DNA of 14,514 bases from Methanosphaera sp. rholeuAM130 (GCA_003266065.1 MUZY01000116.1:13948-28461); one strand, 5' to 3'. Positions 7,594-14,514 are shown, counted from the stretch's first letter. The notes: generated by a model from the letters alone, not told the origin. Made by a program: numbers and translations.

Positions 7594-8463
7594 TCACTGA
7601 TATTTTCCATATTTTTTACGCGTATTTCTTTCCAATAAATAATTCAATAATGTAATTAATACAACCAGTATGATGCTTACGATATAAGCGTATTCCACCG
7701 TGAATACCGTTGTAGTCCAAAAACTCAGGAAAATCACTACACCGAATGCGAGACCGGTTAATGGCCCTGCGAATTTTGAACAAAAATGCAGAACGTCGAT
7801 TGAATTGTTTGAACCCAAACTGGACATTCTGGTAATGTTTCCGCTGTTTGAAACCGGAAGTCCTGAACCGAACTCCTGATTTTGATATAACTTTTCGGCT
7901 CCGTAATGAATATCACCGACAGCCGATCCAATCGAACCCAACGTAATTCCCATAAATGCAGTTACTATTGGTAAAGACAAGTTTACCGCTGGAACCAACA
8001 GATATACCATGAGATATGACAACAGTACTACTGAAAATATACTGACAAATGCAAAAGCCATCATCACAGGTACGTGCTTGTAGAGCATGTCCATAAACAG
8101 GGGCTGATTGTATAGGGATTGGCTTGTAATTCTACCCATATATGATGTTACAGACAGTATTGCCTGGATTGCGGTAGCTATGATTGCTGAAATGAATATT
8201 GCAAAGAGTACGTTGTAACCGTTTGATAGAAACGCGTAGCACAGACTGCCCGCAATGACCGACATACAGCCTACCAGCAAGGGTTCGCCCGATATTGCAC
8301 GGTTAAAGAATTTATGCAGTTTACCTACCTGCGGGGCCAGCTGAACCTGACTGTTAGGATTACTGGTAGAAGCCACGTCACTTTCCAAATCCTCAAATAT
8401 ACCTGCAACTATTGCTATTAATCCCATAAACGCAACTAGCAAAAGATTTGATATCATATCCAT
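7594..8463 (-). CDS. mtrE: tetrahydromethanopterin S-methyltransferase subunit E
   Basis: A 289-residue polytopic membrane subunit thought to form the coenzyme M and Na+ site of the complex. Near the N-terminus it has EDLESDV and NPNSQVQLAPQVGKLHK, then SGEPLL, SYMGRI(T/V)SQS and NQPLFMDML, all MtrE hallmarks. The membrane aspartate in GSAVGDIHYGAE (residue 184 with this start) corresponds to Asp187 of the Methanothermobacter protein, proposed to take part in Na+ translocation. I choose ATG 8463 (MDMISN): GAGGT lies eight bases upstream and known MtrE proteins begin MD-M; the ATG at 8478 has no ribosome binding site. mcrC ends 21 bases upstream. There are about six or seven spans. Confidence 0.97.
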   Translation of the reverse strand: MDMISNLLLVAFMGLIAIVAGIFEDLESDVASTSNPNSQVQLAPQVGKLHKFFNRAISGEPLLVGCMSVIAGSLCYAFLSNGYNVLFAIFISAIIATAIQAILSVTSYMGRITSQSLYNQPLFMDMLYKHVPVMMAFAFVSIFSVVLLSYLMVYLLVPAVNLSLPIVTAFMGITLGSIGSAVGDIHYGAEKLYQNQEFGSGLPVSNSGNITRMSSLGSNNSIDVLHFCSKFAGPLTGLAFGVVIFLSFWTTTVFTVEYAYIVSIILVVLITLLNYLLERNTRKKYGKYQ

Positions 8464-8484
8464 CTGGTTATACCTCATCGTCGG

Positions 8485-9087
8485 TTATTTGGCATATTTT
8501 TCAATAGCGTTTTCTACCTTGTTAATGATTTCGTCAAGCTTTTGTTGTGTACATGTTTCTCCACGGATGACATCCGTAATCAAATCAACGATTATGCCCT
8601 TGGTTTCAGGATTATCAGGCATTACTTCCGTTGTCTTGACACCTATTCTTGCAAAGTCCTCAAAGTCTACAGGATACTGTGCTATGATGATAACAGGCTT
8701 GTTGATGTTTCTTAACACGTGACGTGCCTTGTAGATAATGTGATTTTTTACTCCGCCGAAGTGAATTAGTACCAGGTCATGTCTGTTCATCTGGGAAATC
8801 TCCTTTGGAGTTACACCGAAGAGTCCCTGACCTCCACCTGATGGAGTGTCCCTAGGTACACCACTACCCGCATCCAGTACAAGGGTACTGGTCTGAATGT
8901 TTGCTTCACGCAATGCAAATGTAATCTCACATACCGGTTTTGTGATATGCCTACGTCCTGGACTCATTGCAACTGCCAACAAGTCGTCTCCACACTGGGC
9001 ATAGGTTCCACGCTGAGCAATTCCTCCACCTTCACCTATACCTCTCGTTTCACGGCAATCAACTATATGTGTACTTTTTCCTATCAT
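8485..9087 (-). CDS. mcrC: methyl-coenzyme M reductase operon protein C
   Basis: A 200-residue soluble protein of the McrC family (TIGR03264). McrC is not part of the catalytic McrABG enzyme; published work places it in the ATP-dependent complex that reductively activates the nickel cofactor of methyl-CoM reductase. The whole length is recognisable: GKSTHIVDCRETRGIGEGGG, AQRGTYAQCG, AMSPGRRHITKPVCEIT, LDAGSGVP, FGVTPKEI, HFGGVKNHI, IAQYPVDFEDFARIGVKT and IRGETC. I start it at ATG 9087 (MIGK): AAGGTG at 9100-9095 is seven bases upstream and other McrC proteins begin MIGK. A longer frame from 9147 would add 20 residues across the promoter. It is the first gene of the operon, without mcrB, D, G or A beside it in this window. 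Confidence 0.96.
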   Translation of the reverse strand: MIGKSTHIVDCRETRGIGEGGGIAQRGTYAQCGDDLLAVAMSPGRRHITKPVCEITFALREANIQTSTLVLDAGSGVPRDTPSGGGQGLFGVTPKEISQMNRHDLVLIHFGGVKNHIIYKARHVLRNINKPVIIIAQYPVDFEDFARIGVKTTEVMPDNPETKGIIVDLITDVIRGETCTQQKLDEIINKVENAIEKYAK

Positions 9088-9122
9088 AATAAGACACCTT
9101 ACCTTATTGAATTTTTTTATTA

Positions 9123-9130
9123 TATTTAAA
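9123..9130 (-). promoter_or_regulatory. TATA box of the mcrC-mtr operon
   Basis: TTTAAATA on the - strand at 9130-9123, within a longer AT-rich stretch. A start about 22-25 bases downstream (near 9102) would leave a very short leader carrying AAGGTG (9100-9095) before ATG 9087. A second TATA-like element (ATAATATAATT, about 9157-9147) could give a longer leader; I cannot choose between them with certainty. Confidence 0.5.
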
Positions 9131-9505
9131 TATTTGATTTTTATCAATTATATTATTTGTCTTTTGGAAGATAAATTCATTGACCAAATAATATTCAATA
9201 AACGACGCTAAAAGTATGTTTTATCAGTTAATGTTGGATGTTGTATTTATGATGTGGGAGAGCGGATTGATAGGTGAAAGCTTAATTGTCGCCGTGGAAA
9301 TATGGAATGACGTTAAATGATAGAACTTGGACTTGTAATAACTCCAAAACAGTACACGACAGGAATTAAAACATATATTCAAATATCAGAAGGGGCTTTT
9401 TGAGAACATATCCTGAAAACATTTAATGTGGGGTTTTCTGGGGCTAGCCCCTCTACTGTGAAGTCACCCCTATTCAAGATAAACCATTGAAAATAGCATA
9501 GCATG
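9131..9505. other. gene-poor stretch with two tiny coupled ORFs and nested inverted repeats
   Basis: No recognisable gene lies here. On the + strand a 34-codon frame (ATG 9216 to TGA 9320) overlaps in ATGA a 28-codon frame (ATG 9317 to TGA 9403); neither product resembles a family I know, and both may be remnants of a decayed gene. Just after them come inverted repeats: AGGGGCT at 9391-9397 with AGCCCCT at 9446-9452, GAAAAC at 9415-9420 with GTTTTC at 9433-9438 nested inside, and the perfect 12-base palindrome GGGGCTAGCCCC at 9440-9451. This G+C-rich patch is unlike its AT-rich surroundings and could be a mobile-element end or a small structured RNA. No tRNA is visible. Confidence 0.35.
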
Positions 9506-11284
9506 TCAGTTATCTTCTTCTTTTTGGTTTTTTAACGTATTGTAGTAATATCCTTTCCTGGCCAGCAATTTTTCATGATTTCCCTGTTCGATAATTCTGC
9601 CTTTTTCTAAAACAACTATTATATCGGCATTTTGAATTGTGGATAACCTATGTGCAACTACAATAGTTGTTTTGTCTGCCATTAGTCCATCCATTGCATT
9701 CTGAATTAATTTTTCTGTGTGTGTATCTACACTTGATGTTGCTTCATCCATAATTAATATTTCTTTATTAGATAATGCTGCTCTTGTGATTGTTAATAAT
9801 TGTTTTTGGCCTTGCGACAGGTTATCTCCATCTTCATTTAGCCTGGTTTTATATCCATCTTTTTGTTGTCTGATGAAAAAGTCCGTATTAAGTTGTTTGG
9901 ATACCTTTATTATTTCTTCTTTTGATGAATCAAGTTTACCATATCTTATATTTTCTTCTATCGTATCTGAAAATAGCCATGATTCTTGAGGTACCATAGC
10001 CATAAATGATCTTAATGAATTTTTATCATAATCATTAATGTTTACTCCATCTATCTTTATTTCACCGGAATTCAAATCATAAAATCTCATGAGTAACTTT
10101 AGAATTGTTGTTTTGCCGGAACCTGTTTCTCCAATAATGGCTAATTTTTGTCCTTTTTTAACGGTTAATGAAAAATCATCAATAACTTTTTCATCCGCCG
10201 TGTATCCAAAACTAACGTTATCAAAGATTATTTCATCATTAAATTCTTTAAATTCTTTTGTTGATGGATTTTCTTCATCATCTAATTTTATGAAATTATA
10301 TATTCTTTCATATGATGAAAGACCCGCTTGTAATTCAGGTAGTATTGCAGTGATTTTTTCAACAGGTTCTGTGAAATTTTTTAAATATTCAATAAATGAA
10401 AGAATTCTACCCACACTCATGCTTCCTTGAAGAACAAATATGGCACCGAAAACTGCTATTGTAACATATCCTAGGTTTGATGTGAAATTGATTAATGGTA
10501 TGTTAAGGTTTGAAAAGAACTTTGATTTCCACTCTGTTTCATGCCATTTTTCTATATTTTCATTAAATTCATCAAGAGCATAATTTTCATAGTTTGATAA
10601 TCTGATTAGTTCATGATTTGTAATTACTTCTTCGATTTTGCTTATCGTATCAGTTTTACTATCCATATGTTTGAAAAAATATTGTTGTGAATAATTAATT
10701 ATATGACCTTTAAAACCTGAGGTAAATAATACCAGCAATACTATTATAACCGTAAGCCATACATTACATGCAAGCATTAATATTAACGACACTATCATGA
10801 CCAGTACAATTCTTGTTATCTCTATGAATGATGATGTTAAAGCCTCTTCAAGAATATCAACATCACTGATTAATCTTGAAATGGTTTCTCCCCTCTGATT
10901 ATTATCCAATGTATCCATAGGTAGAGACAGAACTTTATCTATTACCTGTTTTCTTAATGAAAATGAGATTTCCATCGTTGTTTCTTTTAGGAGATATGTC
11001 TGTAAATAGTTAAAAGTGGCACTTAGAAAATACAATGTTGCTGCAAGAAGCAATATATTGGTTAGTGCAGAAAAATCCATTGTTCCCGTATGATTTAATA
11101 GTTTATTAGAACCGTCAAATAGTACATTGATTGCATCCCCAAGCAATATAGGACTGTAAACCGTGAATAATACGGATAATAGTGCAAATATTCCAGTAAT
11201 GATAAATTTAAGTCGATATCCATCCATAATGGATAAAATATTCTTAAATACTTTACGTATTCCTATTTTTTCATTTGAATCCAT
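9506..11284 (-). CDS. ABC exporter half-transporter (membrane plus ATPase domain)
   Basis: A 592-residue type IV ABC exporter half. Six hydrophobic spans fill about residues 28-310; the ATPase follows, with Walker A GETGSGKTT at 385-393, Q-loop Q433, signature LSQGQ at 489-493, Walker B ILIMDEA at 510-516, D-loop SSVD and switch H545 in VAHRLST. All catalytic residues are canonical. It would move a drug, lipid or peptide outward; the substrate cannot be told. It starts only five bases after the fragment of a second ABC gene, which points to an original heterodimeric pair (TM287/288 or LmrCD type) in which this is the catalytic member. Since the partner is broken, it either acts as a homodimer or is no longer functional. 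ATG 11284 has GGGAG just upstream. Codon use is more AT-rich than in the mtr genes. Confidence 0.92.
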   Translation of the reverse strand: MDSNEKIGIRKVFKNILSIMDGYRLKFIITGIFALLSVLFTVYSPILLGDAINVLFDGSNKLLNHTGTMDFSALTNILLLAATLYFLSATFNYLQTYLLKETTMEISFSLRKQVIDKVLSLPMDTLDNNQRGETISRLISDVDILEEALTSSFIEITRIVLVMIVSLILMLACNVWLTVIIVLLVLFTSGFKGHIINYSQQYFFKHMDSKTDTISKIEEVITNHELIRLSNYENYALDEFNENIEKWHETEWKSKFFSNLNIPLINFTSNLGYVTIAVFGAIFVLQGSMSVGRILSFIEYLKNFTEPVEKITAILPELQAGLSSYERIYNFIKLDDEENPSTKEFKEFNDEIIFDNVSFGYTADEKVIDDFSLTVKKGQKLAIIGETGSGKTTILKLLMRFYDLNSGEIKIDGVNINDYDKNSLRSFMAMVPQESWLFSDTIEENIRYGKLDSSKEEIIKVSKQLNTDFFIRQQKDGYKTRLNEDGDNLSQGQKQLLTITRAALSNKEILIMDEATSSVDTHTEKLIQNAMDGLMADKTTIVVAHRLSTIQNADIIVVLEKGRIIEQGNHEKLLARKGYYYNTLKNQKEEDN

Positions 11285-11289
11285 ATTAT

Positions 11290-11544
11290 TCAGTCTCCCA
11301 GTATCCCCTGTTGATTTGCAACAATTTCCTTGTATAAATCACAACTTTCGACTAGTCCATTATGGGTTCCCCTATCAATAATTTCCCCATTGTTCATTAC
11401 CAATATTTCATCGGCATCTTTGACTGATGAAATTCTTTGAGAAACTATTAAAATCGATGAATCATTTAAATCGGATAAGTTTTTTTTCACAATTTTTTCT
11501 GAATTCATGTCAAGAGCCGAGAAACAATCGTCAAATAAATTGTT
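11290..11544 (-). pseudogene. C-terminal fragment of a degenerate ABC exporter half
   Basis: About 85 codons survive, starting within the Walker B strand (LFDDCFSALD) and running through the switch region (LIVSQRISSVKDADEILVMNNGEIIDRGTH) to a TGA at 11292-11290. The membrane domain, Walker A, Q-loop and signature are all missing, so it cannot act as a transporter. Two features mark it as the degenerate member of a heterodimeric exporter: Asp-Asp instead of Asp-Glu at the end of Walker B, and Gln instead of His in the switch. An ATG at 11577 opens the same frame, but the first ~13 residues have no ABC similarity, so the break lies near 11538-11545. Downstream the intact partner begins after five bases. 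This is a deletion or replacement scar. Confidence 0.88.
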
Positions 11545-11883
11545 CATTTTTCTACCAGAGTACACCAGCAAAGCCAAAAAACTACGGCTTACAAATTAGA
11601 AAACACCACCCGGACAAAAAACAATACACCGAGAAAATGCAAGGAATTTAACTGCAATTCACTTACAGCAAATTCATACTAAAAATCAGATAAAATGCCC
11701 AATATGTCCAGAAATGAAAAAATACAACAAATTACGCCCACAGAACAAAACAGTGTGAAAAACACACAACATAGAACTGAAATAACAAAGAATAATACAA
11801 CAATAAGTTAACTTAAAAAATGGAAATAAAAAAGGGAGTGGAATATTTTGATATTCTTTTGATTGAGTATACTTAATTATATT
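11545..11883. other. stretch without an intact gene, of unknown origin
   Basis: Between the ABC scar and the end of the symporter gene there is no gene I can support. The + strand is strongly A- and C-rich and poor in G up to about 11815, unlike the antisense strand of its neighbours, which suggests an inserted or leftover coding segment read on the + strand. Three short + strand frames run across it in succession: one ending at 11651 (…KNYGLQIRKHHPDKK…), one with two Cys ending just before 11690 (RKCKEFNCNSLTANSY), and one with CPIC near 11696. They might be pieces of a decayed zinc-ribbon gene such as a transposase, but this is a guess. Confidence 0.25.
11828..11856 (-). terminator. terminator of the symporter gene
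   Basis: On the - strand GAATAT-CAAA-ATATTC (11856-11841) forms a 6-bp hairpin, followed after CACTCCC by a T6 run (11833-11828). It lies about 30 bases past the stop of the symporter gene. Confidence 0.55.
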
Positions 11884-13380
11884 TCATTCCTTTGAAGGTA
11901 ACAGTGTTAAAATCGTTGGGACTACAACAATTAAAATCAAAATAATTATTTCAATCACCATATCATTTGGTGTTTGATTATCCAATAAATTTTTAATACC
12001 AAATATCCATAAGATTGATAAAAATATCGGTAAAACATATTTTATTGTATTTACCCACAATGATCCAACATTAATGCTCGAATACTTATTTAGTACAGGC
12101 AACAATTCTCTAATATCATAAACCCATGCGAATACTATTGCCTGTATTATAACGGCTAAAATGATTGCAAAATCATTTAGAAATGCATCCGTAACTGTGA
12201 GTATATAATTGCCTGAACCGGTAGTGAATATTATGGATAATAAAAACCCGGCTACGCATATTATTGTAGTAGCCTTCTGTCTGGACATTTTAAATTTCTT
12301 GTTAAATCCTAAACTCAACGGTTCAACAAATGCCAAAATTGAAGTTAATCCTGCAAATAAGACACATAAGAAGAATAATGGCCCTATTATATAAGCTATA
12401 TCTCCCAATTGATTAAAAATTTCGGGAAAAACTATGAACAATAATCCTGTTCCACTAGTAGCTATTTCATTTAATGGCATTCCACTCTCATGAACCATGA
12501 ATCCCAATATGCTGAATACCCCAATAGCCGTGAGAATTTCAAATAAGGCATTTGCTATAACTAACGCCAATATATTATCAACCAATTTTGTCTTTTCAGG
12601 CAAATAGCTGGCATATGTTACCATTATGGCCTGACCAATCGATAATGAAAACACTGTTTGACCAAGTGCCGCTAACCAGACATGAATATCCCCCAATAAA
12701 CTCCAGTTTGGACTAAATAATTCGCTTAATCCAATATTCATACCGGGCAATGTGAGAGAATAGACTACAATAATTGACATCATTATAAACAGCAATGGCA
12801 TTAAAACATTTACAACCTTGGATATTCCATCATCTAATGATTTATGTGAAATGTACCATACGATTATCCAAAGAAGAGCCGTTGCAACTAAAGTAGGTAA
12901 CACTATTTGTGATAGGCTTCCCAGATTATTTGTTCCAACTACAATATTTTCAACAAAAAATGCATCCGGATTACTTGTCCATCCTTTAAAGAAACTCAAC
13001 ACTAAATAAATTAGATCCCATCCAACCAGTACAATATAATATGTACATACTAAAAATATTAGAAATGCAGTTATCCACCCTATTATTTCCAATTTTGGTC
13101 TAATCCTCTTTAATATATTTGAGAATGAATCCTGAAATTTGGCTCCCAATCCATATTCCAATATTAAAAAGGGTATTCCCATGATAAGAATTGCTATCGT
13201 ATATGGAATAAAGAATGCTCCACCACCATTAGAATATAACAGATAACTGAAACGCCATATATTTCCCAGACCAATGGCGGCTCCAATCATTGCCATAAAG
13301 AATGTAAAGGAATTTTTCCATTTATTGTCGTTTGAATTATTTTCAGTAATATGCACATCCCCATAATTTAATTTTTTCAA
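11884..13380 (-). CDS. sodium-dependent transporter, SNF/NSS family
   Basis: A 498-residue Na+-coupled symporter of the neurotransmitter:sodium symporter (SNF, SLC6-like) family; bacterial relatives such as MhsT and LeuT carry amino acids. The first span has the family signature MIGAAIGLGNIWRFSYLLYSNGGGAFFIPY near residues 32-61, with the unwound Na+/substrate-binding section around AIGLGNIWRF. About twelve spans follow in total, including GQTVFSLSIGQAIMVTYASY (span 6 region) and LFFLCVLFAGLTSILAFVEPL (span 8 region). The exact substrate cannot be told. No in-frame ATG lies before the first span; the frame opens with TTG 13380, and GTG 13356 is an alternative. Neither has a clear ribosome binding site, so the start is uncertain by eight codons. 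It stands alone, with its own terminator. Na+ exported by Mtr would drive it. Confidence 0.93.
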   Translation of the reverse strand: MKKLNYGDVHITENNSNDNKWKNSFTFFMAMIGAAIGLGNIWRFSYLLYSNGGGAFFIPYTIAILIMGIPFLILEYGLGAKFQDSFSNILKRIRPKLEIIGWITAFLIFLVCTYYIVLVGWDLIYLVLSFFKGWTSNPDAFFVENIVVGTNNLGSLSQIVLPTLVATALLWIIVWYISHKSLDDGISKVVNVLMPLLFIMMSIIVVYSLTLPGMNIGLSELFSPNWSLLGDIHVWLAALGQTVFSLSIGQAIMVTYASYLPEKTKLVDNILALVIANALFEILTAIGVFSILGFMVHESGMPLNEIATSGTGLLFIVFPEIFNQLGDIAYIIGPLFFLCVLFAGLTSILAFVEPLSLGFNKKFKMSRQKATTIICVAGFLLSIIFTTGSGNYILTVTDAFLNDFAIILAVIIQAIVFAWVYDIRELLPVLNKYSSINVGSLWVNTIKYVLPIFLSILWIFGIKNLLDNQTPNDMVIEIIILILIVVVPTILTLLPSKE

Positions 13381-13553
13381 ATATTTATGATAATTTTAAA
13401 ATGATATTATTTCAAGATTATCATTATTATTATATTTGTTAAACTGATATTAAAAATATTTTATTTATGAGACATGTTTAAAATATTGCAAATACATCAT
13501 TTTCCATTATGCGAATATAATATCATTACATGACCATTATTTCATGTTTTTTG

Positions 13554-13599
13554 TAAAAAAAGTAGTGTGAGAATAATCGAATTATACTATTCGATTATT
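13554..13599 (-). terminator. terminator of the broken surface-protein gene
   Basis: A perfect 11-bp stem with a 6-base loop: AATAATCGAAT (13572-13582) pairs with ATTCGATTATT (13589-13599). On the - strand it is followed about ten bases later by a T7 run (13561-13555). The stop codon of the surface-protein tail lies inside the hairpin. Confidence 0.6.
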
Positions 13600-13680
13600 A
13601 TGGTTTTGCTATAAGTATCCGTTTTACCATCAGCATCCGTGAATTCCACTTTTATTTCATGCTCGCCGATAGTCTTTTTG
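13587..13680 (-). pseudogene. C-terminal remnant of an Ig/PKD-like surface protein
   Basis: In the frame ending at TAG 13589-13587 about 28 codons encode TIGEHEIKVEFTDADGKTDT followed by YSKTIIIE. This is the closing part of an Ig-like or PKD-like beta-sandwich domain as found in archaeal cell-surface and adhesin-like proteins (the EH-x-IKV-x-x-TDADG pattern). All of the gene upstream is gone: just before it the sequence changes to the start of a group II intron protein in another frame. A strong hairpin terminator follows directly. The family is inferred from a short match and is only moderately sure. Confidence 0.6.
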
Positions 13681-13839
13681 TTCTTCAGCATGAGTTATCC
13701 GCTTTTGTATCTTGAATATGTTTCGAGTTACTTTCTCCCAATTTATATTGAGCCATTCTTGTTCGAGTTTGCTTAATTCCGTGGACTGATACTCAGCTTT
13801 AGGCTGTCTACAGTTTTCTTCATCTGAAATTAAACTCAT
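13657..13839 (-). pseudogene. truncated group II intron-encoded reverse transcriptase (N-terminus only)
   Basis: A 60-residue frame whose middle matches the N-terminal domain of group II intron reverse transcriptases (RVT_N type): QEWLNINWEK at 27-36 then IFKIQKRI at 41-48. Full proteins of this kind have over 400 residues, with reverse transcriptase and maturase domains; none of that is present. The start at ATG 13839 is well supported by GGATGTGAT at 13854-13846, six bases upstream, a strong match to the archaeal anti-Shine-Dalgarno sequence. Similarity fades near residues 55-59, where the sequence passes out of frame into the tail of the surface-protein gene, so the stop at 13657 is accidental. 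It lies inside the intron remnant at the place expected for domain IV. Confidence 0.8.
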
Positions 13840-14473
13840 AATATAATCACATCCATTTGATACAAAATTTCGTTTTAATTCATGTTATACACTTGTTAAA
13901 GTTAGCATATCCACCAGTAGTTCAATTTTGTCTAAGTCCTACCATCTTAACGATAGAATGGTGGCATTAGCTTTCTTAACATCCTTTACCCTACTAGGTT
14001 TAAGAACACCAGCTCACACCGTAGTCCCCCCACAATATTCCTATCATGGGTCAAAATAGGGCGAACCCTCGTTTATCTTCTGTTAGATACGACACAACTT
14101 ATGCTCCTCCATTACACCGACAGATATACGGGTTGTAATCAATAGACGTCCTTTTATAATTCGTCTGACCTATCTGCAACATAGTACATCTTCTAATCAT
14201 CCTACGTACTATTTCATTTTACGATGTTTATAAATGTTCATTTATCATTAGCCAATATTGGTCTTTCTCTCGCCCTCCACTCCATGGATGCTGGGAGCAA
14301 TATTAGGTTTTACCTATCATGCAACCTACCCTACCGTTACCAGTAACGCAGTTTCAAGGGAGAATAACCCATACAACAAGGTTAAAAGTACCCTATATTA
14401 GAATACAATAATAACACACACCTAAAACAAAGTTAAAGGTGAGAACAAAATTAAAGACAATTGCTTGTCGCAC
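13670..14473 (-). mobile_element. 5' part of a group II intron (3' end deleted)
   Basis: Read on the - strand, the intron starts at 14473 with the consensus GTGCG. Roughly 600 bases of structured non-coding sequence follow (domains I-III), then a ribosome binding site and the reverse transcriptase start. The six exon bases before the intron (TTTCAT, 14479-14474) are exactly complementary to ATGAAA at 14217-14212, which lies in an 11-base loop closed by CGTA/TACG (14223-14220 with 14208-14205); this is the expected IBS1/EBS1 pairing and supports the boundary. Another clear hairpin is GACAA-GCAA-TTGTC at 14469-14456, and ATAAATG/CATTTAT at 14245-14230. There is no domain V, domain VI or 3' splice site before the surface-protein tail, so the intron cannot splice or move. 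The 3' limit is uncertain by about 15 bases. The class (chloroplast-like is my guess) is not established. Confidence 0.8.
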
Positions 14474-14514
14474 ATGAAAAAAAATGAAGGGAGTTTAAGT
14501 TGTTTGTTTTATGT
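14474..14514. other. 5' exon flank of the intron
   Basis: These last 41 bases are the sequence into which the intron inserted. On the - strand they end in a T8 run plus CAT, such as might follow a terminator. On the + strand they are open from ATG 14474 to the edge, but without a ribosome binding site. I cannot say which gene, if any, they belong to. Confidence 0.3.

Noticed and set aside
9088..9147. 20-residue N-terminal extension of McrC
   Set aside because: It would run through the TATA-like element and past the AAGGTG site; known McrC proteins begin at the MIGK methionine.
13526..13552. ACATGA/TCATGT inverted repeat followed by T residues on the + strand, as a separate terminator
   Set aside because: No + strand gene lies upstream of it; the - strand terminator at 13554-13599 explains the region better.
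13840..14473. RNase P RNA, SRP RNA or rRNA fragment as explanation for the structured stretch
   Set aside because: None of the conserved core sequences of these RNAs is visible, whereas the GTGCG end, EBS1 loop and attached reverse transcriptase start fit a group II intron.
1..14514. CRISPR array, tRNA gene, intact insertion sequence or restriction/defence cassette
   Set aside because: No regularly spaced repeats, no cloverleaf sequence, no complete transposase and no nuclease or methylase motifs were seen on either strand.

Overview
The window comes from a hydrogenotrophic or methyl-reducing methanogenic archaeon, most likely of the order Methanobacteriales. The evidence is a complete mtrEDCBAFGH cluster for the sodium-pumping methyl-transfer complex, flanked by mcrC and a methanogenesis marker 14 gene. 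The AT-rich sequence, archaeal GGTG/GGATGTGAT-type ribosome binding sites and TTTAAATA-type promoters fit a host-associated genus such as Methanobrevibacter or Methanosphaera. I cannot decide between these from the sequence alone.

Left edge (1-1050, + strand): the tail of an unidentified gene, then a monocistronic AIM24/TIGR00266-family gene with its own TATA box. It ends at a short hairpin shared with the convergent main operon.

Main operon (1053-9087, - strand): promoter - mcrC - mtrE - mtrD - mtrC - mtrB - mtrA - mtrF - mtrG - mtrH - mmp14 - ClC-family channel/transporter. Genes overlap by 4 to 11 bases or lie within about 50 bases, so it looks like one transcription unit. MtrA-H move the methyl group from methyl-tetrahydromethanopterin to coenzyme M and export Na+. 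MtrA carries the cobamide with its axial His84, and MtrE keeps the membrane aspartate implicated in Na+ transport. McrC belongs to the activation machinery of methyl-CoM reductase, the next enzyme in the pathway. Mmp14 is an ASKHA-fold ATPase resembling reductive activators of corrinoid proteins, so a role in keeping MtrA's cobalt active is a reasonable inference. The last gene, a ClC protein, overlaps mmp14 by four bases (GTGA). An ion channel coupled to an electrogenic Na+ pump operon is the most interesting functional hint here.

Right part (9088-14514): an AT-richer, partly decayed region. It has an intact ABC exporter half (9506-11284) whose degenerate partner survives only as its last ~85 codons (11290-11544), and an intact SNF/NSS sodium:amino-acid-type symporter (11884-13380). 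Next is the last few codons of an Ig/PKD-like surface protein (13587 to about 13680), joined by a deletion to the 5' ~800 nt of a group II intron (about 13670-14473). The intron remnant still shows the GUGCG 5' end, an EBS1 loop complementary to the 5' exon, a well-formed ribosome binding site, and the first ~58 codons of its reverse transcriptase. No domain V/VI or 3' splice site remains. A short gene-poor stretch (9150-9500) with two tiny coupled ORFs and nested inverted repeats is unexplained.

I did not find a wholly new system. The items best worth following up are the coupling of ClC and Mmp14 to Mtr, the loss of the degenerate ABC half, and the intron remnant.
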